Assembly (NCBI RefSeq): GCF_015209965.1
Contig: NZ_MU158689.1
Location: 1,813,931 to 1,853,531, forward strand
From: Sphingobacterium pedocola
GTDB taxonomy: Bacteria > Bacteroidota > Bacteroidia > Sphingobacteriales > Sphingobacteriaceae
Reading direction: 5' to 3'
DNA: 39,601 nt
Shown: positions 23,081 through 31,800 of the stretch, piece by piece
Position numbering within the stretch: the stretch's first letter is position 1
Layout of the letters: every line of letters starts with the position of its first letter
The notes under the pieces: model-generated
Told to the model about the DNA's origin: nothing
Seen by the model: the letters and a program-made list of their open reading frames with translations, nothing else
Database searches by the model: none
Position numbers and translations under genes: made by a program

Positions 23081-25941
23081 TCACTACTCTCCGGCAAGAG
23101 AATAAACCTAAATAACCGATCTTCTTTTAAGTACTTATTAGCCACTTCTTTAACAGAATCTATTGTCAATTTATCCAATTCTTCTAGATAACGTAAGATA
23201 TAAGTTGGGTCTTCATTATTTTGGTAAGCACCGGCAATCTGTCCCATCCAAAATGTATTTTCCCGAAGTTGTACTTCCAACTGCCGTTTTTGTTCAATAA
23301 CAAATTTATCTAGATCTATTTGTGTAGGGCCATCTTTCTTTACTTTATTGATTTCATCCAAAGCCGAATTAATCAACGATTGATACTTATCTACACTTGT
23401 TCCAAACCCGACTGTAAAGCTGTAGCGTCCGATAGGATATTTACTTGAAGAACCGCGTGCCCCGGTACCGTAAACACCACTTTCATCTTCTCTTAACCGT
23501 TCTAATAATTTGATCGACAGCACGCTTTCCAGTGCATCAAAATTCAGATTTTCTTTTTCAGAGTAATCATAATCGCCATAATATTTCAATTGTACTGTGG
23601 CTTTGGCTTCCTTACCTTTATGAACAATCTTTTCAAAACCTTTATTCGGTTCTACTATTCCTAAATTTTTAGCCTCCTCTTTTCGGGAAATAGAAGGCAA
23701 GGCCGCTAGATACTGCTCTAAATAAGGCTTAATTTCCTCTTCCGTAAATGATCCAACGATCGTGAAAGTAAAATCTGAGGCATCCGCAAAACGCTCTCGG
23801 TAGATTTCTAAAGCACGTTGTTGATCAATAGTTTTAATTTTTTCCGGAGTAGGAACTATTCGGCGGATATTATCGCCATACAGACTTTTAAGCATCACAT
23901 CGGAGTAGACAAAATCTGGATTATCTTCTCGGTTCTCCATAGAAGACAGCGTACGTGCTATGCCACTTTGAAAGATATCATCGTCCAATCTAGGTTCGGT
24001 GAAATAACCATAGATCATTTCAAAGGCAGTTTTCAGTCCTTCTTTATCTGTAGAACCACTTATGCCTTCGCTACGTTCTGAAATATAAGGAGAAACGTTT
24101 ACATTTTTACCGGTCAGGTACTTCCGAAGCTCTATCGCATTCAGCTGTCCTACTCCACTTCCATTTACAAAACTGGAAGCATTGGAAGCTGTCATATATT
24201 CCGTATCAGAATATAAGGAGGTGCCACCCGGACTAAAACTCGAAATCAAGATTTGATCGTTTTTAAATTTCGTTGGTTTTAAGATTACTTTTACGCCATT
24301 GCTCAACACAATTTCTTTTGCATCAAGGCCATCAATATGTTTAGTAGCAGCAATTGCACCTTTAACGGGCTCTTTTGCTAATAAAGGCAATTCCGAAACC
24401 TTGTCCTCATACGCCAGGATTTCCTCTTTTTTAACCTCAGAAATCCATGCATTCACCGCATCCTCGTTAGGCACTAATGCCTTATCTTTTTCAGGAGCCA
24501 TGACAATTACATCCCTATTTACATCCGCATAGAATTTCTTACCTATATTTTCTACTTCCTTTAAGGTCAAGGTCGGCAAAAGTTGTTTGGTCAATTGATA
24601 ACGGTCTTCATTACTGAGCGAAGGAGCATCATCAATGAAATTTCGTAGGTAGCTCTCCACATAAGCGTCTGATTTCTTCTTATCGCGCTCTATATAAGAT
24701 GTCTCATTTCCCTTAGCTATAGATGATATTGCACGTTGGAACTCCGTCTCCGTAAAACCATATTTTTCAAAACGTTCCATTTCACGGATCAAGGTTTTGA
24801 GTCCCAAATCAAATTTACCAGGATTAGCGACGAATAATAAGGACATATTATCCAAACCACCAAAAAGAGAACCTATACCAACCTGCCCCTGTAAAAAAGG
24901 AGGATTAGCCTGTTGACTCAATTCACGAAGCCGCGAGTTAATGAGTTGATTAAACACACTTTTTAACAAAGAGCTTCTATAATCACCTACCGTTTTTACT
25001 TTCTCTTCAGGATGCTTGATGATGATCTGCCCAACAGTATATTGCATCTCTGGATCCGTAACCGCGATAAACTGATTTTTATTCAATAGGTCTACCTTAT
25101 ACTCCTTGCGCTCTTCGGGTGTTGCTGGTGATGTCATATCCGAAAAAAGACGGATAACTTCCTGCTCCATCTGCGCCACGTCAATATCTCCAACTATAAT
25201 AAGAGATTGTAGATCTGGCCTATACCACTTTTTATGAAAATTACGGATTACTTCAGGTTGGAAAGTCGTAATTATTTCCTCCGTACCAATCGGTAAACGT
25301 TTCGAATATAGCGATCCGTTTAGCAATACCGGAAGATACTGATCTTGCATACGTTGGTTAGCACCACGACTACCACGCATTTCCTCCATAATGATTCCGC
25401 GTTCTTTATCAATTTCTTCTGCATCCAGAAGCGCATCCTGAGCCCAATCGCGCATCACTTGAAGTCCGTTTTTTAATAATTCTGGATCATCCGAAGGAAT
25501 AGGTAGTTTATATACCGTTTCGTCAAAACCTGTATGCGCATTCAAATCGCTTCCAAAGCGTACACCTGCTTTTTGTAAGTAATCAACTAACTCATTTTTT
25601 GGAAAATGCTTTAATCCATTGAAATTCATGTGCTCTAAGAAGTGAGCTAATCCTTGTTCTTCGTCTGTCTCCAAAATTGATCCAACTTTCATACCAAGGT
25701 ACATCGTTACCCTTTTCTCCGGTTCAACATTTCTGCGGATGTAATATTTGAATCCATTTTTCAGCGTGCCCACCAATACTTCATTGTCAAATGGTAATAT
25801 TTTGTCCAAAGAAGTACTATCTTGAGACAGAATTACCTTTGCTAGCGGATGAATTTTGGAAATATAGCTTTCGCTAGCATCAACAGAAACAAAAGTAGCG
25901 GGTAATAAGAATGCAACCGCTAATGGTTTTAATAATTTCAT
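23077..25941 (-). CDS. Secreted M16 (insulinase-family) zinc metallopeptidase
   Basis: A 954-residue protein with a signal peptide (MKLLKPLAVAFLLPATFVSVDA). It has two M16 halves. The N-terminal half holds the inverted zinc motif HFLEH (His100, Glu103, His104) with the downstream ERGIIMEEM glutamate. The C-terminal half (from about 520) lacks the motif, as expected for the non-catalytic partner half of pitrilysin-like enzymes. The start at 25941 is preferred because the signal peptide begins there; an upstream in-frame ATG adds eight residues. Probably periplasmic degradation of peptides; the substrate is unknown. Confidence 0.94.
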   Translation of the reverse strand: MKLLKPLAVAFLLPATFVSVDASESYISKIHPLAKVILSQDSTSLDKILPFDNEVLVGTLKNGFKYYIRRNVEPEKRVTMYLGMKVGSILETDEEQGLAHFLEHMNFNGLKHFPKNELVDYLQKAGVRFGSDLNAHTGFDETVYKLPIPSDDPELLKNGLQVMRDWAQDALLDAEEIDKERGIIMEEMRGSRGANQRMQDQYLPVLLNGSLYSKRLPIGTEEIITTFQPEVIRNFHKKWYRPDLQSLIIVGDIDVAQMEQEVIRLFSDMTSPATPEERKEYKVDLLNKNQFIAVTDPEMQYTVGQIIIKHPEEKVKTVGDYRSSLLKSVFNQLINSRLRELSQQANPPFLQGQVGIGSLFGGLDNMSLLFVANPGKFDLGLKTLIREMERFEKYGFTETEFQRAISSIAKGNETSYIERDKKKSDAYVESYLRNFIDDAPSLSNEDRYQLTKQLLPTLTLKEVENIGKKFYADVNRDVIVMAPEKDKALVPNEDAVNAWISEVKKEEILAYEDKVSELPLLAKEPVKGAIAATKHIDGLDAKEIVLSNGVKVILKPTKFKNDQILISSFSPGGTSLYSDTEYMTASNASSFVNGSGVGQLNAIELRKYLTGKNVNVSPYISERSEGISGSTDKEGLKTAFEMIYGYFTEPRLDDDIFQSGIARTLSSMENREDNPDFVYSDVMLKSLYGDNIRRIVPTPEKIKTIDQQRALEIYRERFADASDFTFTIVGSFTEEEIKPYLEQYLAALPSISRKEEAKNLGIVEPNKGFEKIVHKGKEAKATVQLKYYGDYDYSEKENLNFDALESVLSIKLLERLREDESGVYGTGARGSSSKYPIGRYSFTVGFGTSVDKYQSLINSALDEINKVKKDGPTQIDLDKFVIEQKRQLEVQLRENTFWMGQIAGAYQNNEDPTYILRYLEELDKLTIDSVKEVANKYLKEDRLFRFILLPESSD

Positions 25942-26030
25942 GCAATGTAAAGTTAATGCCGCCAATTTAGGATTAATTATTTACAAAGAATACGGTGCGA
26001 TAATAAATTTACATTTTTTAACTTCGTAAA

Positions 26031-26924
26031 ATGGATTGGCAGACGACAAAAAAGGATTTCAAACGCTATTTAGAATTTGAACGCAACCTCAGCGGTAACT
26101 CTGTTCATGCCTATCTAAATGATGTACGTAAATTAGAAGTGTACTGTGAAGATCAAAATTTAGAGATCCAAAAGTTGACAGTACAACACATTCAACACTT
26201 TTTACTGTGGATTAATGAGTTTGCCATATCTCCTTTTACCCAAGCTCGCCTCCTATCCGGACTAAAGACATTTTTTAATTTCTTACAAATAGAATATGAA
26301 CTCGCGACAAACCCATGCGAGCTCATTGAAACACCCCGATTAGCACGTAAGATGCCTTCTGTACTTAATATTGAAGAGATCGATTCGTTAATCAATGCTA
26401 TAGATCTATCCAAGCCTGAAGGCATGCGTAATAAGGCTATAATAGAAGTCTTATACGGTTGTGGACTGCGTGTCTCGGAACTCATAAACTTAAAAATTTC
26501 AAATCTTTTCCTCGATGTAGAGTTTATCAAAGTTGAAGGCAAAGGTAATAAGGAAAGACTTATCCCCATCGGACAACAGGCGATCAAGTATTTAAAAATT
26601 TATATCCATGATATACGTGTACATCAGTCCATAAAATCAGGAAAGGAAGATTTTGTGTTTTTGAATCGTCGCGGCTCTCCGCTCTCCCGGGTAATGGTAT
26701 TTATTATAGTCAAAGATTTGGCCCAAAAAATTGGATTAAAAAAAGAAATAAGTCCACACACCTTCAGACATAGCTTTGCTTCTCATTTGGTGGAAGGTGG
26801 TGCTGACCTTAGGGCAGTGCAGGATATGCTGGGACATGAAAGCATTACGACGACTGAAATCTACACGCATATTGATAAAGATTATCTGCAATCCGTCATC
26901 ACACAATTTCATCCAAGATCCTAA
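26031..26924 (+). CDS. xerD: Site-specific tyrosine recombinase XerD
   Basis: A 297-residue recombinase with an N-terminal SAM-like DNA-binding domain (1-~90) and a catalytic domain with the complete set: Arg147 (GCGLRVSEL), Lys171 (EGKGNKERL), His243 and Arg246 (HTFRHSFA), His269 (LGHESITTT) and nucleophile Tyr278. Length and motifs fit XerC/XerD, which resolve chromosome dimers at dif with FtsK. XerD is favoured over XerC by overall similarity, but this cannot be settled by eye. No dif-like site was recognised nearby. Confidence 0.88.
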   Translation: MDWQTTKKDFKRYLEFERNLSGNSVHAYLNDVRKLEVYCEDQNLEIQKLTVQHIQHFLLWINEFAISPFTQARLLSGLKTFFNFLQIEYELATNPCELIETPRLARKMPSVLNIEEIDSLINAIDLSKPEGMRNKAIIEVLYGCGLRVSELINLKISNLFLDVEFIKVEGKGNKERLIPIGQQAIKYLKIYIHDIRVHQSIKSGKEDFVFLNRRGSPLSRVMVFIIVKDLAQKIGLKKEISPHTFRHSFASHLVEGGADLRAVQDMLGHESITTTEIYTHIDKDYLQSVITQFHPRS

Positions 26925-26945
26925 ATGCATCAAAGGATATTTTAA

Positions 26946-26977
26946 CTTGCATCATAGTTGCATTTAACTTACCTTTG
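26946..26977 (+). promoter_or_regulatory. Promoter with overlapping TTGCAT repeats for the metal-uptake operon
   Basis: -33-like CTTG (26946-26949), 20-base spacer, then a perfect -7 TACCTTTG (26970-26977). Transcription would start near 26984, ruling out the TTG at 26983 as start codon. TTGCAT occurs twice (26947-26952 and 26958-26963), inside the core promoter where a Fur/Zur-type repressor could sit. The operator idea is inference. Confidence 0.5.
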
Positions 26978-27003
26978 TCGTATTGGAAGTACTAAAAACA
27001 TAT

Positions 27004-27333
27004 ATGTCTTTAATAATGGTTTGCACACTACTGTGTTCAAATCTATTCCAATACGATCATAAACACCACGAAGAGCACCACAGCTGCGACACGAAGGCGC
27101 ATCATGACAATAGTTCTGACAGATGTGCTGTCTGTTACCAAATTCACTTTACGCAAACGACAGAACCTATTTGTCATGATTTTTCCTTATCACCTGTAGA
27201 GACAATCTACACGCGTATTTTTTCAGCAATAAATTATAATTCACTATTCATAGGATATAGTCTTCTGCTCTCCAATAAGGGGCCTCCTTCTACAACTTCT
27301 GAGTTATTAAATAGCCGTAAAATCGAGAAATAA
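27004..27333 (+). CDS. Small exported His/Cys-rich putative metal-binding protein
   Basis: 109 residues. An N-terminal hydrophobic segment (SLIMVCTLLCSNLF) looks like a short export signal. It is followed by a His cluster (HKHHEEHHSC, KAHHD) and CAVCYQIHF, which together offer many zinc or copper ligands. No family assigned with certainty. The ATG at 27004 is chosen because the predicted transcription start is around 26984. It is the first gene of an operon with a TonB-dependent receptor 16 bases downstream, so a periplasmic metal-handling role is likely. The metal cannot be told from the sequence. Confidence 0.7.
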   Translation: MSLIMVCTLLCSNLFQYDHKHHEEHHSCDTKAHHDNSSDRCAVCYQIHFTQTTEPICHDFSLSPVETIYTRIFSAINYNSLFIGYSLLLSNKGPPSTTSELLNSRKIEK

Positions 27334-27349
27334 GAAGAAAATTCTATAA

Positions 27350-29671
27350 ATGAATAAAATAGCAATAGCCTGCCTCTTTCTATTTGTTTCTGTTATGCTT
27401 CATGCGCAAGAAAAGGATTGTAATATCCTATTGACAGGACAAGTTGTAGATAAAACAACAAACAAAATGATAGATGGGGCCGTAGTATCCATATCTCATC
27501 AAAACCGAAGTACATCTAAGGACAAAGGAATCTTTAGTTTAAAGAATCTATGCCCTGGTTATACTAAAATACGCGTAGCGCATATCAGTTATCAGCCGCT
27601 GGAAATAGAGATCTATCTGCACCGCGATACCAGTATTGAAGTCGCCTTGGACATCGAACACATCCATATGGAAGATGTCAAGATCGTCGGTTACAATTCG
27701 TCTACTTTGTCTAGCAGCAGTCATAGTTTGAGTGCTCAGCAATTGGCGGAATCCAAAGGCAAACTCTTTGCAGATGCGCTTGCTGAGATAGCAGGAGTCA
27801 CGACATTAGCTACCGGAAGTAACATTGTGAAACCTGTCATTAATGGCTTACATAGCAACCGTATAGTGCTTCTGAATAATGGTGTACGACAAGAAGGCCA
27901 ACAATGGGGTGTAGAACATGCACCTGAAATTGACCCCTTTATGCTGGATAAGATTGAGGTAATAAAAGGTGCTCAGGGCGTGCGTTACGGTGCTGATGCA
28001 TTAGCTGGGGTGGTACTAACCAGTCCTGCTCCTATTGACTATGAAAAAACAATCGGAGGCCGTATAAATTTAATAGGATATAGCAACGGCAAAGGGCTAT
28101 CAGGGCATGCTAGATTAGAGGGGCATTTCAATAATTTTGGATGGAGAGTTTCGGCTTCTAGTAAGCAGAGCGGAAACACCGAAACTGCAGACTATTACCT
28201 CGGCAATACCGGTGCTAAGGAGCTAAACTATGACGGATACGTAGAATACACCCTACCTCAAGGAAAGATCTCTGCATACGCCAGCCATTTCGGAACGGAT
28301 ATCGGTATTTTCTACGGTGCACACGTGGGTACTATTGAAGATATCTACGCCCGGATAGAAAATGGTAGACCTTTCGAAAGTTACGATTTCTCCTATAAGA
28401 TTACGTCTCCTCGACAGCAAGTTGCTCATGACGTGGCCAAACTAAATTGGTCTCATCACTTGAATAATGGTGGCGAATTGGAAGCGCAATATAGTTTTCA
28501 GCGCAATCATCGGCAAGAATTTGATTTGCGCCGCGTAGAAAGTGACGATACACCCATGGTAGACATGGTATTAACGACCCAATCGTTTGACGCTTCTTAC
28601 ACACACCATAAATCGACAGTGGGAATAAGTGCAAACCTGCAAGTACATAATAATACGGCAGGAACAGGAACTACACCTATTATACCCAATTTTGACAATT
28701 ACACCTTTGGGGTTTTTGGCGTACAACAGTTCCATTTAGCTAAATACCATTTTGAAGTTGGTTTACGCTACGATTACAGGTATTTTGATGTGGCAGGTTA
28801 CCGTTATGATTACCGCAACCCAAATGCAAACGGTTCCTTGAATCAATACCTATTGGAAGATACCCGGTACTTTCATAACGTTTCAGGAACGGTGGGGTTA
28901 TTGTATCATTTCTTACCTAACCTGAATTGGAAAAGTAATGTCGGCTTAGCTTGGCGGGCTCCATCGGCCAATGAACTTTATAGTGATGGCGTACATCATG
29001 GGAGTGGTACTTACGAAGTAGGAAATATAAACCTTCGAAGTGAAAAAGGGTTGAAATGGGTAAATTCGTTGTTGTATAAAGATAAGGCTGAAAAAGTTGA
29101 CATCAGTGTAGACCTATTCGGACAATACATTACCGACTACATCTATGCTAATCCCAATCCAGATTCCGTAAGGCAAACCATCAGGGGCACATTTCCGTTA
29201 TATGCGTATACGCAAGATAACGCTTTTTTCTATGGTGCCGATCTCCAGCTGGCGTATCATTTTTCCAAGACGTTCGATTATGGCTTGTCTGCATCAATGG
29301 TCAAAGCCGTCAACACGACGACAAAAGAATACCTTCCTTATATTCCTTCGGATAGGTTTACACACTATCTTCAACATAATTTTCAAGATAAGCAATTACT
29401 GAAATCTTCTTATGTCAAATTTAGCCATCGATTCGTAGCCCAACAGTCCCGATATGAAGTAAATTCAGACTACGCACCTCCACCGAAGGCTTATCATTTA
29501 CTCGATTTTACGGCAGGAACTCAATTTCATTTAAAATCGAATACGATTGGAATGATCTTTAGTATCGATAATTTAACAAACAAACTGTACAAAGATTATA
29601 TGGATAGATTTCGCTATTACGCACATCAGCTCGGTAGAAACTATTCCATTCGATTATCTTATAATTTTTAA
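27350..29671 (+). CDS. TonB-dependent outer-membrane receptor (probable metal uptake)
   Basis: A 773-residue protein: signal peptide (1-~19, ending LHAQ), a CarboxypepD_reg-like domain (~28-110: LTGQVVDKTTNKMIDGAVV), plug domain (~125-235: GVTTLATGSNIVKPVINGL and KIEVIKGAQGVRYGADALAG), then a 22-stranded-type barrel ending in the aromatic-rich RNYSIRLSYNF. The plug contains QQWGVEHAPEIDPF, a conserved feature of a Bacteroidota receptor group. Receptors of this class import metals or metal chelates with TonB-ExbBD energy. Position between a His-rich exported protein and a His-rich lipoprotein suggests a metal such as zinc. Ligand not proven. Confidence 0.93.
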   Translation: MNKIAIACLFLFVSVMLHAQEKDCNILLTGQVVDKTTNKMIDGAVVSISHQNRSTSKDKGIFSLKNLCPGYTKIRVAHISYQPLEIEIYLHRDTSIEVALDIEHIHMEDVKIVGYNSSTLSSSSHSLSAQQLAESKGKLFADALAEIAGVTTLATGSNIVKPVINGLHSNRIVLLNNGVRQEGQQWGVEHAPEIDPFMLDKIEVIKGAQGVRYGADALAGVVLTSPAPIDYEKTIGGRINLIGYSNGKGLSGHARLEGHFNNFGWRVSASSKQSGNTETADYYLGNTGAKELNYDGYVEYTLPQGKISAYASHFGTDIGIFYGAHVGTIEDIYARIENGRPFESYDFSYKITSPRQQVAHDVAKLNWSHHLNNGGELEAQYSFQRNHRQEFDLRRVESDDTPMVDMVLTTQSFDASYTHHKSTVGISANLQVHNNTAGTGTTPIIPNFDNYTFGVFGVQQFHLAKYHFEVGLRYDYRYFDVAGYRYDYRNPNANGSLNQYLLEDTRYFHNVSGTVGLLYHFLPNLNWKSNVGLAWRAPSANELYSDGVHHGSGTYEVGNINLRSEKGLKWVNSLLYKDKAEKVDISVDLFGQYITDYIYANPNPDSVRQTIRGTFPLYAYTQDNAFFYGADLQLAYHFSKTFDYGLSASMVKAVNTTTKEYLPYIPSDRFTHYLQHNFQDKQLLKSSYVKFSHRFVAQQSRYEVNSDYAPPPKAYHLLDFTAGTQFHLKSNTIGMIFSIDNLTNKLYKDYMDRFRYYAHQLGRNYSIRLSYNF

Positions 29672-29759
29672 AAACATAGAAAATACATACACACAAAACC
29701 ATCATGATTTTTCCAATCACAATAAATAAAATTATGATAGCTTCATTTCCGTTAAAAGA

Positions 29760-29781
29760 CAAACCGAGTGTGCGAGCTCAT
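29760..29781 (+). repeat. Short dispersed repeat, copy 1 (CAAACCGAG...GAGCTCAT)
   Basis: CAAACCGAGTGTGCGAGCTC plus AT. Near-identical copies lie at 30963-30984 (+) and 31182-31202 (-), both inside the hairpin-bounded element described there. It lies in the 150-base gap before the lipoprotein gene. Confidence 0.6.
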
Positions 29782-29821
29782 TTATGCAATTGAATTCTTA
29801 CACTCATAAATAATCATAGAT

Positions 29822-30451
29822 ATGAAAAAAATATATTTAATTTTAATAGCGTTTCCATTGTTATTTCAGGCATGTTCAAAAGACGATCCCACTCCCGAAG
29901 TAGATCAAGAAGAAGTAAGCGGTCTGACATTTACCTTTACCGAAGTAGAAGGTGAGGCACACGGCGATCATTACGACTACAGTGAGATCACGAATCCGAA
30001 GATAGAAAGCATTAGCTTCTCAGGCACCGACTTACTGCCGCCTGTAGGCGCACACGTTCATCTGGAGGTTGGTAAATCATATCGTTTTAATGTTAAAATG
30101 CTGGATTTTGCAGGCCGCGAAACGCAGCAAACCTTCGTAGACCGTGATGACATTCATTACGCTTTTATTTTGGGGACTCCCGTAGAATCACTACACGTAC
30201 AATATGATGACGTTAAAACCGATGGCACAAAAACAAACGTAGGGGCTAAAGGATATTTTACGATATTAAAAGAAACAAATACGTTTACCTTAAACTATAT
30301 CATGCGACACCTTAATCCCGGTGTCAAAGCTAGTATCAACACGAAAACAGATTGGTCTAATGCCGACTATCAAAAATTTACCGGTGCGAATGATATAGAT
30401 ATAAAATTTGAATTGCATTTCGTTGAGGGTCACGATCATGACGATCATTAA
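29822..30451 (+). CDS. His-rich lipoprotein, probable metal-binding partner of the TonB receptor
   Basis: A 209-residue lipoprotein with lipobox LLFQAC (Cys18). It has several His clusters (EAHGDHYDY, GAHVHLEVG, and the C-terminal HFVEGHDHDDH) and a beta-rich body. Similar proteins in Bacteroidota are paired with TonB receptors and often named 'type 1 periplasmic binding fold superfamily'. It probably presents metal at the cell surface or binds it in the periplasm; inferred from ligands and neighbours. It is 150 bases downstream of the receptor and may be a separate transcript. Confidence 0.8.
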   Translation: MKKIYLILIAFPLLFQACSKDDPTPEVDQEEVSGLTFTFTEVEGEAHGDHYDYSEITNPKIESISFSGTDLLPPVGAHVHLEVGKSYRFNVKMLDFAGRETQQTFVDRDDIHYAFILGTPVESLHVQYDDVKTDGTKTNVGAKGYFTILKETNTFTLNYIMRHLNPGVKASINTKTDWSNADYQKFTGANDIDIKFELHFVEGHDHDDH

Positions 30452-30495
30452 GAACTATATTATTAAATTTTAGTTCAGATTTCGCTTAAAAGTTA

Positions 30496-30503
30496 TATTT
30501 TTG
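30496..30503 (+). promoter_or_regulatory. -7 promoter element of the tRNA gene
   Basis: TATTTTTG matches TAnnTTTG and ends 7 bases before the first tRNA base, so transcription would start at or just before the mature 5' end. Confidence 0.5.
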
Positions 30504-30510
30504 CGAAACG

Positions 30511-30582
30511 GTCTTCGTAGTTTAATGGATAGAATTTCAGATTCCGGTTCTGAAGATGTGGGTTCGACTCCCGCCGAGGACA
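30511..30582 (+). tRNA. tRNA-Arg (anticodon CCG)
   Basis: A 72-base cloverleaf. Acceptor GTCTTCG pairs with CGAGGAC (one G-U). Anticodon stem TCAGA/TCTGA encloses loop TTCCGGT, anticodon CCG (reads CGG). The T arm has GGGTTCGACTCCC; discriminator A; CCA not encoded. A rho-independent terminator follows. It lies after the metal-uptake genes and before a repeat-dense stretch, a usual place for insertions. Confidence 0.95.
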
Positions 30583-30592
30583 CTTAAAAATT

Positions 30593-30629
30593 AAAAAGGA
30601 ATTAGCTCTTTACGCTAGTTCCTTTTTTT
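30593..30629 (+). terminator. Terminator of the tRNA-Arg gene
   Basis: AAAAAGGAATTAGC pairs with GCTAGTTCCTTTTT (one G-U) around a 7-base loop, followed by further T residues, 11 bases after the tRNA. Confidence 0.9.
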
Positions 30630-30652
30630 ATGCCGTAGCGGTAACGCTATCT

Positions 30653-30936
30653 AGCCTTATTTTCTTCAAATAGACCTCCATAATTAGGCTACCTCAATAG
30701 CTATGAAAAGTTTATAAAAGGAATTTAGGGGATGTTATGTTAAAAGAAGGTTTATTTTATACTAATTTCTTTTGTCGCTTGGCCCGCGACGGGAGCCTTA
30801 TTTTCTTCAAATAGACCTCCATTATTAGCGGTTACCTCAATAGCTATGAAAAGTTTATAATAGGAATTTAGGGGATGTTATGTTAAAAGAAAGTTTATTT
30901 TATACTAATTTCTTTTGTCACTTGGCCCGTGACGGG
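30653..30936 (+). repeat. Tandem duplication of a 141/143-bp unit containing a G+C-rich hairpin
   Basis: Copy 1 is 30653-30793 and copy 2 is 30794-30936, nearly identical. Differences are a 2-base insertion and rewrite near 'attagcggttacc', and scattered substitutions. Each unit ends with a 5-bp hairpin around TTGGCCC (30774-30790 and 30917-30933) followed by GGGAGCC. In copy 1 the stem is GTCGC/GCGAC; in copy 2 it is GTCAC/GTGAC, so the one changed pair is compensated. No reading frame of note runs through the units. Confidence 0.85.
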
Positions 30937-30939
30937 AGC

Positions 30940-31235
30940 CTTCTTTTTCCCTCAAAAAGAAGCAAACCGAACGTAGTGAGCTCAAGAATTCCTTTAAAAA
31001 CAAATATTTATTCTTAAAATCGTCGCTGTACCGGCTCGACACGACGGTCCACCATTCCTGCAATTGTCGACCCGCTAATGCGACATTTGTCGGGCATGTA
31101 AGGACAGTGTTTTATTCTTAAATGTTATTTTATACCTCAGCTGAATTGAAAAAATACGGTATCAGCCTTGATTATCTTCGATGAGCTCGCAAGCTCGGTT
31201 TGTTTGCTTCTTTATTCATCAAAGGAATAAAGAAG
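30940..31235. repeat. Hairpin-bounded repeat element (possible non-autonomous mobile element)
   Basis: The left boundary hairpin CTTCTTTTT-ccctc-AAAAAGAAG (30940-30962) is followed by the short repeat CAAACCGA...GAGCTCA. The right boundary is the same arrangement inverted: TGAGCTCGC...GGTTTG (31182-31202), then hairpin CTTCTTTATT...AATAAAGAAG (31207-31235). Between them lies a module (31052-31147) ending in TACCTCAGCTGAATT. A diverged copy of this module occurs inverted at 39502-39592, also behind a CTTCTTTTG/CAAAAGAAG hairpin. No protein is encoded. Confidence 0.65.
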
Positions 31236-31447
31236 GTTGTGGCAACGACGGATAGGTAATGAGAGGGGCAAACTCCAAAAGAAATTTAATTATGAAAACC
31301 CTTCTTTTTTATCCCCCTTAACTTTCACACTTATTCTTGATGATAAATACAGATAGACACTTCAAAATAAAACTTTCATAATTCCATTGGATCACAAACA
31401 GACATTAAAGTTCTTGATGGTCTTTGAAAACATACACTTTCAGAAAA

Positions 31448-31666
31448 AAAGCTTGGAATAATCGGGCGATCTTCCAAGCTTTAATAAAGTACCTCTTGAC
31501 GAGGTAATCAACCTAAACCTACGGTAAATATACGGAAATTATTACTTAGTATCCAAATGTGTAAACAAGAAATGCAACATTATTTACTTATAAGAAATTA
31601 AACTTTTGATTATCAGGAAAATAAAAAATAAAAAAAGGTTTTCAAACGGGGAGAATGAAAACCTTT
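31448..31666 (+). other. Two G-loop hairpins in a non-coding stretch (possible structured RNA)
   Basis: Hairpin 1 (31448-31482): AAAGCTTGGAA / TTCCAAGCTTT around a 13-base loop containing CGGGC. Hairpin 2 (31634-31666): AAAGGTTTTCA / TGAAAACCTTT around an 11-base loop containing CGGGG. Both 11-bp stems are perfect, begin AAAG and end CTTT, and both are followed within about 40 bases by AACCTAAA. A smaller hairpin TACCTC-ttgac-GAGGTA lies at 31490-31506. No protein gene follows either hairpin closely, so these look like leaders that lost their gene, or small RNAs. Confidence 0.45.
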
Positions 31667-31706
31667 ACTAACCAATTATAAACCTAAATTATGATGACAC
31701 AAAGAT

Positions 31707-31723
31707 AGTGTACATTTTACACT
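31707..31723 (+). terminator. Weak hairpin followed by T-rich tract
   Basis: AGTGTA-cattt-TACACT, then an A/T stretch with runs of T from 31734. It could end an RNA beginning upstream. The short A/T stem and late T-run make it weak. Confidence 0.35.
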
Positions 31724-31800
31724 CTTCCAAATATTTTTTTATTTTTTTTCAAACCGATTATTTATGCAGCTGCCTTTTTCAAAAAATGGATTAGATCCGT

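Noticed and set aside
26983..27003. TTG start giving a 116-residue His-rich protein
   Set aside because: The TACCTTTG promoter element at 26970-26977 predicts transcription start at about this base, so translation more likely begins at the ATG at 27004.
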